Shown: piece after piece, positions 51,781-61,483 of the stretch | Layout: each line of letters starts with the position of its first letter | Position numbering within the stretch: the stretch's first letter is position 1 | The notes under the pieces: model-generated | Seen by the model: only the letters and a program-made list of their open reading frames with translations | Told to the model about the DNA's origin: nothing | Database searches by the model: none | Position numbers and translations under genes: made by a program | Assembly (NCBI RefSeq): GCF_042219855.1 | Contig: NZ_JBHJHP010000003.1 | Coordinates: 248,001-312,000 of the forward strand | Direction of reading: 5' to 3' | From: JBHJHP01 sp042219855 | Lineage (GTDB): Bacteria > Bacteroidota > Bacteroidia > Bacteroidales > UBA5342 | Length of the DNA: 64,000 nt

Positions 51781-53726
51781 AGAGTTTTATTTTTTTCTAA
51801 ATCCTGTAATTTCATTGCAATTCTTAACAGTTCAGCAACATTTATCGCTGAAGAAATGGCGCCATGTCCTTCGTGAGGTGGATTTCCGTTATAATATTCC
51901 GAAACAGAACCGATGCAGTTATGGGTCATAACATGGTCAAATTCGTTTAAGATGGATTGCAGGTAATGAACGCCACTGTTTTTGTAAATTTTTAAATACG
52001 CATCTGTAAAGGAACCAAGTAACCAGGGCCACACCGAACCATTAAAATAGTACTTATCTCTGAAGTGCTGATTCCCATGGAGGTCGCCAACAAAATCAGG
52101 TTCACGCGGAGAAAGCGAACGAAGTCCGCGTGGTGTCAACAAATTTTTTTCAATAACATCAAGAACTTTCTTCTGCAGGTCTTTTTCTATGGGTGAATAA
52201 TCCAGCGATACTGCAAAAAGCATATTCGGCCTGATGGTTTTGCACCTGTAATTGTTATCAGGATCAACAAAATCATACAACCCACTGCTGTCTCCATTCT
52301 TAAAGACGCTGCAAAAATTGCCTTCAATTTTGGCAATAATCTCTTTTATCTGTTTTTTCTGTTTGCATTTAGGTGAACAGTGATCTCTGTAGTAGCACAG
52401 GGCGTTGTACCAGAGTGCATTTAATTCAACCAGATAACCACTGCGGTAAACTGAAGGTTTGCCATCTGTTACAGCATTCATCCATGAGGCAGGAATATGT
52501 TTCCCGTCAACATGCAGTAAACCGTTTTCGTGTAAGTTGAGCCGTTTGACATTGCCGTCAATTATATATTTAATGGCTTTGCCGTATACCGTTTCGTAAT
52601 TGCTGAATTCAAGCCCGATGGTACTGGTGAGTTTTTGTAAGGACCACGCTGCCCATAATAAAACATCCGGTGCATCATAATCCTGAATACCGGGGGGCAG
52701 GATATGTTGGTCAAGATACAGATTCATGTCAGAAATGACATTTTTAAATGTGGATCTGAAAGGCTGCGTCCCGCCTATGCTAAGCGACAGACCGGGCATC
52801 GCAATAAAAGAATCTCTGCCCCGGATAGGAAGCCACGGGAAACCCGCTTTGATATCTGCTCTGTTTTCCTTGTATACAATAAACTGATGTGCTGAATTCT
52901 TCAGACAGTTTATAAAATTGTTTCGTGGTGAGCGGCCTTTTACTTCTGCAGTAAACTTTTGTTTAAGGCCTTTGGTGTTGATTTCACTGGTGCCGGCAGA
53001 AAAGACAATGCTTTCTCCTTTTTTTATGTTCAGTTCAAAATAACCGGGCGCAAAAAGATCTTCCTTAAAATCATAGCCTCTTTGCTGCTCTTTAATATAC
53101 TCCACACCATAGTACCAGTGCGGCACCGGAACATAATCTACATCTTTCGAAAATTGCATGGAGAGTTCAGGATAGCCATCATACATTCTGGTGGCAATAC
53201 CGTTTTCGATTTCCCTGTGATTATGGTTGACATTCATGTTTGAACCACTCAGGGCATGATAGTTTCTGAATGCCAGTAAGGGCTTAAACTTCATGGTGAC
53301 CGGTGAATGTGCATCTATTAAGGTATATTTTATAAGCACACGATCTTCACCAGAGATAAATACCTTCTCTTTGGTCAGAATTACACCTCCTACACGATAA
53401 GTCACCTTTGGGATTGTCTCACATTCAAACTCTCTGATGTATTTGTGTCCTTTGGGAGAGTAGTGTTCATGATCAAATTTATGAAGGGCAAGATTAAATT
53501 CTGAGTCATGCTGAACAACGGTTTCATCCAGTGATGAAAGCAGCACATGCGGGTCGCTGTCAAGCCCTGGCACAGGACACACCAGTAAACCATGGTATTT
53601 TCTGGTGTTACAACCACTGATGGTAGAACAACTGTACGCACCGGTACGACTTGTTCGTAAAAGTTCTTTGTCTAATGAGATTTCAAGATTAATGAGATCT
53701 TGCTTCTCGAATTGGAGATAACTCAT
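51777..53726 (-). CDS. Glycogen debranching enzyme (GH133-like)
   Basis: 649 aa. An N-terminal bacterial GDE domain (about 1-260; SRTGAYSCSTISGCNTRKYHGLLVC near 28) is followed by an (alpha/alpha)6 amylo-alpha-1,6-glucosidase domain with GFPWLPIRGRDSFIAMPGL (about 291-309) and ending SEYYNGNPPHEGHGAISSA. It releases glucose from alpha-1,6 branch stubs of glycogen. First gene of the three-gene glycogen operon. Confidence 0.9.
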   Translation of the reverse strand: MSYLQFEKQDLINLEISLDKELLRTSRTGAYSCSTISGCNTRKYHGLLVCPVPGLDSDPHVLLSSLDETVVQHDSEFNLALHKFDHEHYSPKGHKYIREFECETIPKVTYRVGGVILTKEKVFISGEDRVLIKYTLIDAHSPVTMKFKPLLAFRNYHALSGSNMNVNHNHREIENGIATRMYDGYPELSMQFSKDVDYVPVPHWYYGVEYIKEQQRGYDFKEDLFAPGYFELNIKKGESIVFSAGTSEINTKGLKQKFTAEVKGRSPRNNFINCLKNSAHQFIVYKENRADIKAGFPWLPIRGRDSFIAMPGLSLSIGGTQPFRSTFKNVISDMNLYLDQHILPPGIQDYDAPDVLLWAAWSLQKLTSTIGLEFSNYETVYGKAIKYIIDGNVKRLNLHENGLLHVDGKHIPASWMNAVTDGKPSVYRSGYLVELNALWYNALCYYRDHCSPKCKQKKQIKEIIAKIEGNFCSVFKNGDSSGLYDFVDPDNNYRCKTIRPNMLFAVSLDYSPIEKDLQKKVLDVIEKNLLTPRGLRSLSPREPDFVGDLHGNQHFRDKYYFNGSVWPWLLGSFTDAYLKIYKNSGVHYLQSILNEFDHVMTHNCIGSVSEYYNGNPPHEGHGAISSAINVAELLRIAMKLQDLEKNKTL

Positions 53727-53775
53727 CGTTTTAATATTTTAGCTCCTTAAATATAGTAGAAATTTTGAAAGATAC

Positions 53776-55071
53776 CTATAATTCAGGTAACAGGTTTTCT
53801 AATTTCATGCTTCTGGAACCCTTTAACAAGATGTAAGAATCTGTTATGGGTTTTAAAGCAATTTGTTCCAACGCCACTTCAGTCGCAGGATAAAATTCAA
53901 TTTTGGGATATTCAGTGCTGAATTTCATAAATTCTTCACCTATGCAAATTAAGCGAGAAAAAAGTTTTCTTTCAAACAATTCCAGAATTGTTTTATGTTC
54001 TTTTTCAGCATATTCTCCAAGCTCTTTCATATCACCTAATATAGCTACTTTATGCGCTGAATCTGATGCCTGAAATTCAGTAATTGCTGCCGCCATGCTG
54101 GTTGGATTGGCGTTGTACATATCCAGTATAAGTGTGTTGGTCTTCGTACGGACGACCTGAGATCTGTTGTTGTTGGGTTTGTACTTTTCAATTGCCCTGA
54201 TGATCTTTTCATCCGTTACACCAAAATAGCTTCCGATACAGATGGCTGCCTGAATATTTTCCAGGTTATATTTTCCTGTTATTTGTGTGTGAACCACCTC
54301 GCGGGTATGGTTACTTGTATAGCGCAGTTCGAGGAAGGGGGTGCTTCGATCCGGTTCCAAGGTTATTTTGTCATCTCCGTATAAAATGCGTTCTGTTCCC
54401 TCCGAAAGGCTGAGAAGGAGGTTGTTGGATGAATTTACAAACAACTTACCTCCGGTATCTTTAATAAAATCGTAAAGTTCTTTTTTTGTATCAATAACGG
54501 CTTCGTATGATCCGAATCCTTCAAGGTGGGCTTTGCCTATATTAGTGATGATCCCAAAACCGGGTTCAGCTATTTTACTCAACTCCCCAATTTCACCGGG
54601 GTGATTTGCACCCATTTCTATCACCGCCATTTCATGGTTTTGGTTCATCAGGAGCAGGGTTAACGGAACACCAATGTGATTATTGAAATTCCCTTTTGTG
54701 AAGTGAGTGTTAAATTTTTGTGAAAGTACAGTTGAAATTAACTCTTTGGTGGTTGTTTTTCCATTTGTACCTGTTATGCCTATAACCGGAATTGAAAATT
54801 GCCTCCGGTGATATCTGGCCAGCTTTTGAAGGGTATCCAGCACATTATCTACCAGGATGTACTGGTGTTCTGCCTTATAATATGCGCGTTCATCTATTAC
54901 CGCAATACGGCAGCCTTTTTCCAGTGCTGCCGCAGCAAATCGGTTTCCGTTAAAGCTTTCTCCTTTTAATGCAAAGAAAATGCTGTCCTTTGGACAGTTT
55001 CTGCTGTCGGTAGTAATAAGCGGATAGGTGTTAAAGATTTCGTAAAGCTTTTCAATTCCGGGGTTGATCAT
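53776..55071 (-). CDS. murF: UDP-N-acetylmuramoyl-tripeptide--D-Ala-D-Ala ligase
   Basis: 431 aa. The ATP-binding loop GITGTNGKTTTKEL (98-111) and the Mur ligase stretch HMAVIEMGANHPGEIGEL-like segment (about 140-157) are conserved, with LDMYNANPTSM in the central domain and a C-terminal domain ending in LLKGSRSMKLENLLPEL. It adds D-Ala-D-Ala to the UDP-muramoyl tripeptide in peptidoglycan synthesis. It follows gldJ, a pairing seen in other Bacteroidota; a terminator separates them. Confidence 0.95.
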   Translation of the reverse strand: MINPGIEKLYEIFNTYPLITTDSRNCPKDSIFFALKGESFNGNRFAAAALEKGCRIAVIDERAYYKAEHQYILVDNVLDTLQKLARYHRRQFSIPVIGITGTNGKTTTKELISTVLSQKFNTHFTKGNFNNHIGVPLTLLLMNQNHEMAVIEMGANHPGEIGELSKIAEPGFGIITNIGKAHLEGFGSYEAVIDTKKELYDFIKDTGGKLFVNSSNNLLLSLSEGTERILYGDDKITLEPDRSTPFLELRYTSNHTREVVHTQITGKYNLENIQAAICIGSYFGVTDEKIIRAIEKYKPNNNRSQVVRTKTNTLILDMYNANPTSMAAAITEFQASDSAHKVAILGDMKELGEYAEKEHKTILELFERKLFSRLICIGEEFMKFSTEYPKIEFYPATEVALEQIALKPITDSYILLKGSRSMKLENLLPEL

Positions 55072-55085
55072 ACAATTGAAATAAA

Positions 55086-55109
55086 AAACCCCGGCAAATG
55101 CCAGGGTTT
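55086..55109 (-). terminator. Intrinsic terminator between gldJ and murF
   Basis: AAACCCTGGC and GCCGGGGTTT pair on the minus strand around ATTT (10 pairs, one T-G wobble), followed by TTTTAT. It would end or reduce gldJ transcription before murF. Confidence 0.75.
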
Positions 55110-55116
55110 ATATGTT

Positions 55117-56610
55117 TTACATATCTGTTCCTAAATAAGTCATAGCACAGCGGAATCCCAAATCGTCCCTGGCTTTACCCTGATCCAGGAAGCGCCGTGT
55201 TGCCGGTTGCAACCAGTAAGGCCTGTCGCGCCATCCTCCTCCTTTGAATACTCTTACATCATTGGATACACGGGATGCCAGTATCTTTTCTTCGTTGGTT
55301 GTTCCTCCGTACATTTTGTCTGTGGCCTTTTCAGGAGAAATCTGTGCAGTCCAGTCTTCCAGATGTGATGCTGGATCACCATCTTTGGCGTTCCTTACAT
55401 CATCTAGACTGTCAAGCAGTACATATTTTACTCTTCCAAGAGAATCGGAGGCAGGAATTCTAACCGTACTGCCGTCAATGTCTTTATATTCCCACTCAAT
55501 CTCTTTGAATTCATTTCCCCTGTACGGGTTATATTCCTCAACAAATTTATAACTCTGTGTTCTGTAAACATCGGCTACCCATTCGTTTACGTTGCCGGCC
55601 ATGTTAAACAGGCCATAATCGTTGGGCTGGAAATAGTCAACCGGTGCGGTAGCTGTAAAGCCATCGTTTGGCCTGCTCGACATACCACCCATATCACCGC
55701 GTCCTCTTGCGAAGTTAGCCAGCATTAATCCTCTGAATTCTTTGGCAGGATTTCTGAGACTGTGACCGTCCCAAGGGAATATTCTGCGCTGACCATAGTT
55801 TTCTTCACCTTCAATACCTATCATGCCATAGGCGGCATATTCCCATTCTGCCTCAAACGGTAATCTGTATTCCGGCAAAAGATGACCTTCGTCCCAGTTG
55901 GTTTTGGTAACGCTGTTACCTTTTCTGTCCAAAGGTCTGTATGTTGAATTAAACAGGTATTTAGATGTATTGAACACCATCTCATCGTTGATGGAATCCT
56001 GACTTTCCATTGATTTGATCTTTTCAAAATCAGGTAGCATCAGGTATCCGCGGTCCGCCAGAATTTTTTCGTTCACCCTGTCGGTTCTCCAGCGGCAGAA
56101 TTCATCAGCCTGTTCCCAGCTTATGCCTACCACTGGATAATTATTGTATGCCACATGGCGGAAATAACCGGCAACATATGGTTCGTTATATGCCAGTTCT
56201 CTCCTCCAGACCGTTGTATCCGGTAAAGCGCTTTTGGCAACGCCCGGCATATTATGGTATACAATACCCAGCCAGTGCAGGTACTCTCTCCATTGCAGGT
56301 TGCTGATCTCAAACTGATCCATGTAAAAGCTTGATACCGTTACCCTGCGGGGCATGTTGTTGGCATCGGTCAGTACATCGCCGGATATACGGCCCATCGT
56401 AAATGTACCGCCTTTAATATATATCATGCCCGGGGGCATCACACGGTTGTTGTAAAACTGACGTTCGTCGGTTACTTCAAAACCTCCGTATTTATCATCG
56501 TTGTAAACCCAGCCTGTTGTTCCGGATTCGTTTTTTCCTCCTGAACCTGCTCCACAGGAAGACAGAACAGTAGCAATAATGGTATAATACAAAATGGTCT
56601 TCAGCTTCAT
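55117..56610 (-). CDS. gldJ: GldJ-like gliding/T9SS lipoprotein (SUMF1 fold)
   Basis: 497 aa lipoprotein (lipobox VLSSC, Cys19). Residues about 60-490 form a formylglycine-generating/SUMF1-like domain: GMIYIKGGTFTMGRISGD (about 61-78), VVGISWEQADEFCRW, RLPFEAEWEYAAYG, GNVNEWVADV and the terminal KGGGWRDRPYW...GFRCAM. In Bacteroidota this type is GldJ or GldK/PorK, components of gliding and type IX secretion. The downstream murF favours GldJ. A T9SS cargo (26028) is also in the window. Confidence 0.82.
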   Translation of the reverse strand: MKLKTILYYTIIATVLSSCGAGSGGKNESGTTGWVYNDDKYGGFEVTDERQFYNNRVMPPGMIYIKGGTFTMGRISGDVLTDANNMPRRVTVSSFYMDQFEISNLQWREYLHWLGIVYHNMPGVAKSALPDTTVWRRELAYNEPYVAGYFRHVAYNNYPVVGISWEQADEFCRWRTDRVNEKILADRGYLMLPDFEKIKSMESQDSINDEMVFNTSKYLFNSTYRPLDRKGNSVTKTNWDEGHLLPEYRLPFEAEWEYAAYGMIGIEGEENYGQRRIFPWDGHSLRNPAKEFRGLMLANFARGRGDMGGMSSRPNDGFTATAPVDYFQPNDYGLFNMAGNVNEWVADVYRTQSYKFVEEYNPYRGNEFKEIEWEYKDIDGSTVRIPASDSLGRVKYVLLDSLDDVRNAKDGDPASHLEDWTAQISPEKATDKMYGGTTNEEKILASRVSNDVRVFKGGGWRDRPYWLQPATRRFLDQGKARDDLGFRCAMTYLGTDM

Positions 56611-56771
56611 AGCTTTATAAAAATTATGTATCTAATCGTTGCAAATATAACTATTTAAACCAAACCTTATTGTTTAAAGAATTATTTTTTTAATAATTTA
56701 TTTACAAACACAATGTTAAAGTTTAATTTTTTTAGACTTTAATTAATGTTTCCTACTTTAATTAAAACACC

Positions 56772-56779
56772 TATTTTTG
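56772..56779 (+). promoter_or_regulatory. Candidate -7 box (TATTTTTG) of folP-cdaA
   Basis: It fits TAnnTTTG and lies about 27 nt before the folP GTG, in the A+T-rich divergent region between gldJ and folP. The predicted start would be near 56786. Confidence 0.5.
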
Positions 56780-56805
56780 TAAAAAATTATATCAAATTCT
56801 AATTT

Positions 56806-57657
56806 GTGGCTAAAGTTTTCAGAAAACAAAACCATTTGAATATAAACGGATCCCTTTATTCCATAGAGGATCCGGTCGTTATGGGTATACTGAATATAAC
56901 CCCTGATTCTTTTTTTGACGGCGGTAAATTCTTTAGTCCCGATAATGCCCTTGCAAGGGTGACTGCAATGGTTGAGGAAGGTGCTGATATTGTTGATGTT
57001 GGAGCCTGGTCGTCACGTCCCGGTTCAAAGCTTATTAGTGAACAGGAAGAACTCAACAGGTTACTGCCGGTTTTGGAAGAAATACGGCTTACGCATCCCG
57101 ATGTTGTATTGTCGGTTGACACATTCCGGTCTGGGGTGGCCCGTAAAGTTGTGAATGAATTTAATGTTAACATCATAAACGATATCTCTGCCGGAAACAT
57201 GGATTCCAACATGTTTGAGACTATTGCAGAACTTCAGGTTCCCTACATCATGATGCATATGAAAGGAACACCCGAAACCATGCAGGTTGAACCGTTTTAT
57301 GAGAATCTTTTTCGTGAGATTGTAAAGTATTTTTCCGAGCGGGTGGATAAACTGAGGATACTGGGGGTTAATGATATCATCCTGGATCCCGGCTTTGGTT
57401 TTGGTAAAACACTGGAACATAATTTCGAACTGCTCGCCAGACTGGATGAGTTCAAGGTGTTTGAACTGCCTGTTTTAGCAGGTCTTTCAAGGAAATCGAT
57501 GATTTACAGAACTATTGAGTCGACCCAGGAACATAGCCTGGAAGGAACGGTTGCAGCAAATATTATTGCCCTGCAGAATGGCGCCGATATTCTTCGTGTT
57601 CATGATGTGAAGGCAGCAAAAGAGTGTATCCGGATCTATGTAAATACACATTCATAA
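56806..57657 (+). CDS. folP: Dihydropteroate synthase
   Basis: 283 aa, GTG start. TIM-barrel synthase joining 7,8-dihydropterin pyrophosphate and p-aminobenzoate in folate synthesis. Motifs: MGILNITPDSFFDGGKF (25-41), DVGAWSSRPGSK (about 62-73), NDISAGNMD, MHMKGTPETMQ, ILDPGFGFGKT and LAGLSRKSMIYR. This is the sulfonamide target. It lies 9 bp before cdaA and probably forms one transcript with it. Confidence 0.95.
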   Translation: MAKVFRKQNHLNINGSLYSIEDPVVMGILNITPDSFFDGGKFFSPDNALARVTAMVEEGADIVDVGAWSSRPGSKLISEQEELNRLLPVLEEIRLTHPDVVLSVDTFRSGVARKVVNEFNVNIINDISAGNMDSNMFETIAELQVPYIMMHMKGTPETMQVEPFYENLFREIVKYFSERVDKLRILGVNDIILDPGFGFGKTLEHNFELLARLDEFKVFELPVLAGLSRKSMIYRTIESTQEHSLEGTVAANIIALQNGADILRVHDVKAAKECIRIYVNTHS

Positions 57658-57666
57658 TTTATTTTC

Positions 57667-58431
57667 ATGTTTTTAGAACTCAGACCCATTGATATTCTTG
57701 ATATTACGCTGGTAGCCTTGTTGCTGTTTCAGTTATACAAGCTTATCAGGGGTACCGTTGCACTGAAGATCTTTTTTGGACTGTTTTCGTTTATCGTTTT
57801 CTGGTTGCTGGTAAAGGCCCTTGAAATGGAACTTTTGGGATCGATACTCGATGCTCTTGTCAGTGTTGGTGTTATTGCTCTTATCGTACTGTTTCAGGAA
57901 GAGATCCGGAAATTTCTGTTGTTGCTGGGATCACGTTATAAATTTGATAAGTGGTTTTCGTGGGAAAAGGTCATGGCCACCAATAAAAGTGGTATGATGA
58001 ATATTTACATCAACCCGATTGTACAGGCCTGCGAAAGTATGGCAAAATCAAAAACAGGGGCCCTGATTATTATCACAAATCAGTCTGAACTGGTCGATAT
58101 CACTAAAACCGGGGAATTGTTGAATGCCAATATTTCGGCATCGCTTATTCAGAGTATTTTTTATAAAAACAGTCCGTTGCACGATGGTGCGGTTATCATT
58201 AACCGGAATAAGATAAAGGCAGCCAGTTGTATATTACCCATTTCGCACAATACCGATATCTCAAAAAACCTTGGATTGAGACACCGTGCAGGACTTGGTG
58301 TGGCACAGTCCACCGACGCACAGGTCATCATTGTATCCGAAGAAACCGGGGCTATTTCCTATGCGCATGAAGGTAAACTGACGCATGATATAACGAAGGA
58401 TGAGCTGCGTCATTATCTTACTAAAGCCTGA
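57667..58431 (+). CDS. cdaA: Diadenylate cyclase (c-di-AMP synthase)
   Basis: 254 aa. Three N-terminal transmembrane helices (about 12-25, 34-50 and 60-76) precede a DisA_N domain with the catalytic DGA (173-175, in PLHDGAVII) and RHR (205-207, in LGLRHRAGLG). It makes c-di-AMP from two ATP. Adjacent to folP rather than glmM, the usual Bacteroidota arrangement as far as I know. Confidence 0.94.
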   Translation: MFLELRPIDILDITLVALLLFQLYKLIRGTVALKIFFGLFSFIVFWLLVKALEMELLGSILDALVSVGVIALIVLFQEEIRKFLLLLGSRYKFDKWFSWEKVMATNKSGMMNIYINPIVQACESMAKSKTGALIIITNQSELVDITKTGELLNANISASLIQSIFYKNSPLHDGAVIINRNKIKAASCILPISHNTDISKNLGLRHRAGLGVAQSTDAQVIIVSEETGAISYAHEGKLTHDITKDELRHYLTKA

Positions 58432-58463
58432 TCTTACAATATGTTAACCTTCTGAAAATATAC

Positions 58464-58494
58464 TTAACCATTAATTTTTTTTAACAATGGTTAA
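58464..58494. repeat. Inverted repeat upstream of the moxR-bat operon
   Basis: TTAACCATT and AATGGTTAA (9-bp arms, 13-nt A/T-rich loop). It lies 24 bp before the candidate -7 box, and could be the end of the folP-cdaA transcript or an operator. Confidence 0.5.
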
Positions 58495-58517
58495 ATCAAT
58501 TTTATAGTGTTATCATT

Positions 58518-58525
58518 TACTTTTG
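58518..58525 (+). promoter_or_regulatory. Candidate -7 box (TACTTTTG) of the moxR-bat operon
   Basis: It matches TAnnTTTG, predicting a start near 58532 and a leader of about 48 nt to the moxR ATG. No clear -33 TTTG. Confidence 0.5.
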
Positions 58526-58579
58526 GTGCTGCCTTACTAAAGGCATTAATAATGAAAAGACAGATAAAAACCTTATAGC

Positions 58580-59575
58580 ATGGAGCAAACAGTTGATATT
58601 AGAGCATTGAATGAGCGCATTGAAAAGGAGAGTGCGTTTGTTGAAACCATTATGATTGGCATGAACAAAGTTATTGTCGGTCAGAAACATCTTGTTGAAT
58701 CCTTACTCATCGGTCTCTTGTCAGATGGTCACGTACTGCTTGAGGGTGTACCCGGATTGGCCAAGACTTTGGCCATCAATACACTGGCTCACGTCGTAGA
58801 CGCTGATTTCAGCCGAATTCAGTTTACCCCGGATCTCTTGCCGGCTGACGTTATCGGTACTATGATTTACAGTCAGAAGAAGGAAGAGTTTATAGTGAAA
58901 CACGGGCCGATTTTTGCCAATTTTATTTTGGCGGATGAGATCAACCGCGCACCTGCAAAAGTACAGAGTGCTCTGCTGGAAGCTATGCAGGAGCGACAGG
59001 TTACCATTGGGGAAAAGACATATCCGTTGCCAAAGCCATTTCTGGTGATGGCGACACAGAATCCGATTGAACAGGAGGGAACTTATCCGTTGCCGGAAGC
59101 CCAGGTTGACCGGTTTATGCTGAAGGTTGTTATTGACTATCCTAAGAAGGATGAGGAGAAACTGATAATCAGACAAAATATATCTAAGGTATTTCCGACG
59201 GCACAGGCGGTATTAACACCCAAAGACATCATAAATGCCCGTGAAGTGGTGAAGGATGTTTATATGGACGAAAAGATTGAACGATACATTGTGGATATTG
59301 TTTTTGCAACCCGTTATCCACAGGAATATGGTTTGTCAAATCTTCAGAATATGATCGCCTTTGGTGGTTCACCGCGTGCGTCCATTTCACTGGCAACCGC
59401 TGCCCGCTCATATGCCTTTATTAAACGCAGAGGGTATGTTATTCCTGAAGATGTTCGTGCGGTCTGCCATGATGTGTTGCGACACAGAATTGGTTTAACT
59501 TACGAAGCAGAGGCAAATAACCTGACTTCTGATGAGATTATCAGTGAAATTTTAAATAAAGTTGAAGTGCCGTAG
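58580..59575 (+). CDS. MoxR-family AAA+ ATPase
   Basis: 331 aa. Walker A GVPGLAKT (56-63), Walker B ILADEINRAPAKVQSALLEA (about 117-136), sensor 1 MATQNPIEQEGTYPLPEAQ and a C-terminal lid. A chaperone-like ATPase that works with the von Willebrand factor A proteins encoded downstream. First gene of a DUF58, bat operon of the Bacteroides aerotolerance type. Confidence 0.95.
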   Translation: MEQTVDIRALNERIEKESAFVETIMIGMNKVIVGQKHLVESLLIGLLSDGHVLLEGVPGLAKTLAINTLAHVVDADFSRIQFTPDLLPADVIGTMIYSQKKEEFIVKHGPIFANFILADEINRAPAKVQSALLEAMQERQVTIGEKTYPLPKPFLVMATQNPIEQEGTYPLPEAQVDRFMLKVVIDYPKKDEEKLIIRQNISKVFPTAQAVLTPKDIINAREVVKDVYMDEKIERYIVDIVFATRYPQEYGLSNLQNMIAFGGSPRASISLATAARSYAFIKRRGYVIPEDVRAVCHDVLRHRIGLTYEAEANNLTSDEIISEILNKVEVP

Positions 59576-59599
59576 AAGGGTAAATAAACTCCTGATTTT

Positions 59600-60466
59600 A
59601 TGGAAACAAGCGATCTGCTTAAACGCGTACGTCAGATTGAAATAAAAACCCGTGGCCTATCACGGAACATCTTTGCCGGGGAGTACCATTCCGCATTTAA
59701 AGGACGGGGTATGACTTTCAGCGAAGTTCGTGAATACCAGTTCGGAGATGATATCCGTAACATCGACTGGAATGTAACAGCGCGCTTCAACCACCCCTTT
59801 GTAAAGATATTTGAAGAGGAAAGGGAATTGACCGTTGTTTTGATGATCGATGTATCCGGAAGCCGCGAGTTTGGTACTGTTTCAAAACAGAAAAAAAATA
59901 TGATTACGGAGCTGGCTGCCACGCTTGCTTTTTCCGCCATTCAGAATAATGATAAAATCGGGGTCATCTTTTTTTCTGATCGTATCGAGAAATTTATCCC
60001 GCCACAAAAGGGGCGTAAACATATTCTTCACATTATCAGGGAGCTTATTGATTTTGAGCCGGAACACCGGCAGACAAATCTGAGCGAGACACTGAAGTAT
60101 CTCACCAATGCCATAAAAAAGAGGTGTACTGCTTTTGTGATATCTGACTTTATTGATGAATCATTCGAAGATTCCATGATGATTGCTTCCAGGAAGCATG
60201 ACATGGTTGCTATTCAGGTGTATGATAAGCGTGAAGCAGAAATGCCGAATGCAGGTCTGGTACGGTTTAAGGATGCCGAAACAGGAAAAGATATCTGGAT
60301 TGATACTTCGGATCCTAAAGTTAGAAACAGCTATGCCGAAGACTGGAAGAACCGGCAGCTGCAGTTGGAACAGTCGTTTAAAAAAACCGGTGTTGATGCC
60401 GTGTCTGTGAGAACGGATGAAGATTATGTAAAAGCGCTGATGGCACTTTTTAAGAAAAGAGCATAA
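59600..60466 (+). CDS. DUF58-domain protein
   Basis: 288 aa. DUF58 with the signature FKGRGMTFSEVREYQFGDDI and then IDWNVTARF (about 34-65), followed by a von Willebrand A-like fold with VLMIDVSGSREFG (MIDAS DxSxS, about 81-92). No transmembrane helix here. It pairs with MoxR in the operon. The function is inferred from gene context as membrane or cofactor assembly under oxidative stress. Confidence 0.92.
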   Translation: METSDLLKRVRQIEIKTRGLSRNIFAGEYHSAFKGRGMTFSEVREYQFGDDIRNIDWNVTARFNHPFVKIFEEERELTVVLMIDVSGSREFGTVSKQKKNMITELAATLAFSAIQNNDKIGVIFFSDRIEKFIPPQKGRKHILHIIRELIDFEPEHRQTNLSETLKYLTNAIKKRCTAFVISDFIDESFEDSMMIASRKHDMVAIQVYDKREAEMPNAGLVRFKDAETGKDIWIDTSDPKVRNSYAEDWKNRQLQLEQSFKKTGVDAVSVRTDEDYVKALMALFKKRA

Positions 60467-60472
60467 CGTAAA

Positions 60473-61480
60473 ATGAACAGAATTAAACTGAATATTTCAC
60501 TTGTTGCCGGTTTGTTAATTTGGTTTGGTGTTGTAGCGGACATCTCTTCACAGGAGATTAAAGCCAGGGCATCGCTTGATTCAGTTACGATGCTGATTGG
60601 GAATCAAAACCATCTGAGGATAGAGGTAAGGCAACCCAAAGACGTCATATTAAATTTTCCGGAGTTTACAGATAGTACGCTTCAGAGCGGAATTGATATT
60701 CTGAACAGCAGTGCTGTGGACACATCTTCTCTGGATGCCGATAATATCCTGCTGAAAAAGAGTTATCTCATTACTTCTTTTGACAGTGGGCATTATATGA
60801 TCCCGCCGGTCCGGATCAACATTGATAAGCAAAGTGGTGGTGGCTACGTTCAAACCAATCCTCTGGCATTAAAAGTTTTTACGTTCGATGTGGATACCAC
60901 ACAGGCCATTTTCGATATTAAAGGCGTTGAGGATGTACCGTATACATTCAGGGAAATGTTGCCGTGGCTGGTTGGCGGAGTACTCATCATAGCATTTGTA
61001 CTTCTTTTTATCTGGCTGTTCAGACGGATAAAACGGAAAGAACCCGTTTTTTCGCTGCGCAGGGAAAAACCAAAGCGGCCACCGCATGTTGTGGCACTTG
61101 AAAACCTGGAAAACCTTAAAAAAGAAAAACTCTGGCAGACAGACCGGATTAAGGAATTTTATACCCGGTTGACGGAAATTCTAAGGGTTTATATCGAAGA
61201 CCGGTTTGAGGTTAAAGCCATGGAACAGACTTCGGATGAGATCCTTGAGGCCATGAAGAAGGCTGAGCTTGAAGGGGATGCAGTACTCGATAATCTGCGG
61301 CAGATACTTAAACTTGCAGATCTTGTAAAATTTGCAAAAATGAATCCGCTGCCGGATGAGAATGATCTGAGTATGATGAACGCATTCTTTTTTGTGAACC
61401 AGACAAAAATTGAGGAAGTGAAGCCTATAGAAGAGATCACAAAGGAGAGTGAAGATAATAACGATGAAAAACAGAAATAG
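60473..61480 (+). CDS. Bat-operon membrane protein with signal peptide
   Basis: 335 aa. A signal peptide (1-27) is followed by a beta-rich periplasmic domain with an ASLDSVTMLIGNQNHLRIEV-type start, resembling part of BatD, then a transmembrane helix (about 164-186, GGVLIIAFVLLFIWLFRRI) and a cytoplasmic helical domain (about 205-320) with KEFYTRLTEILRVYIEDRF. This layout occupies the same place in other Bacteroidota bat operons, usually as an unnamed gene. It ends 3 bp before batA. Confidence 0.75.
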   Translation: MNRIKLNISLVAGLLIWFGVVADISSQEIKARASLDSVTMLIGNQNHLRIEVRQPKDVILNFPEFTDSTLQSGIDILNSSAVDTSSLDADNILLKKSYLITSFDSGHYMIPPVRINIDKQSGGGYVQTNPLALKVFTFDVDTTQAIFDIKGVEDVPYTFREMLPWLVGGVLIIAFVLLFIWLFRRIKRKEPVFSLRREKPKRPPHVVALENLENLKKEKLWQTDRIKEFYTRLTEILRVYIEDRFEVKAMEQTSDEILEAMKKAELEGDAVLDNLRQILKLADLVKFAKMNPLPDENDLSMMNAFFFVNQTKIEEVKPIEEITKESEDNNDEKQK

Positions 61481-61483
61481 GTT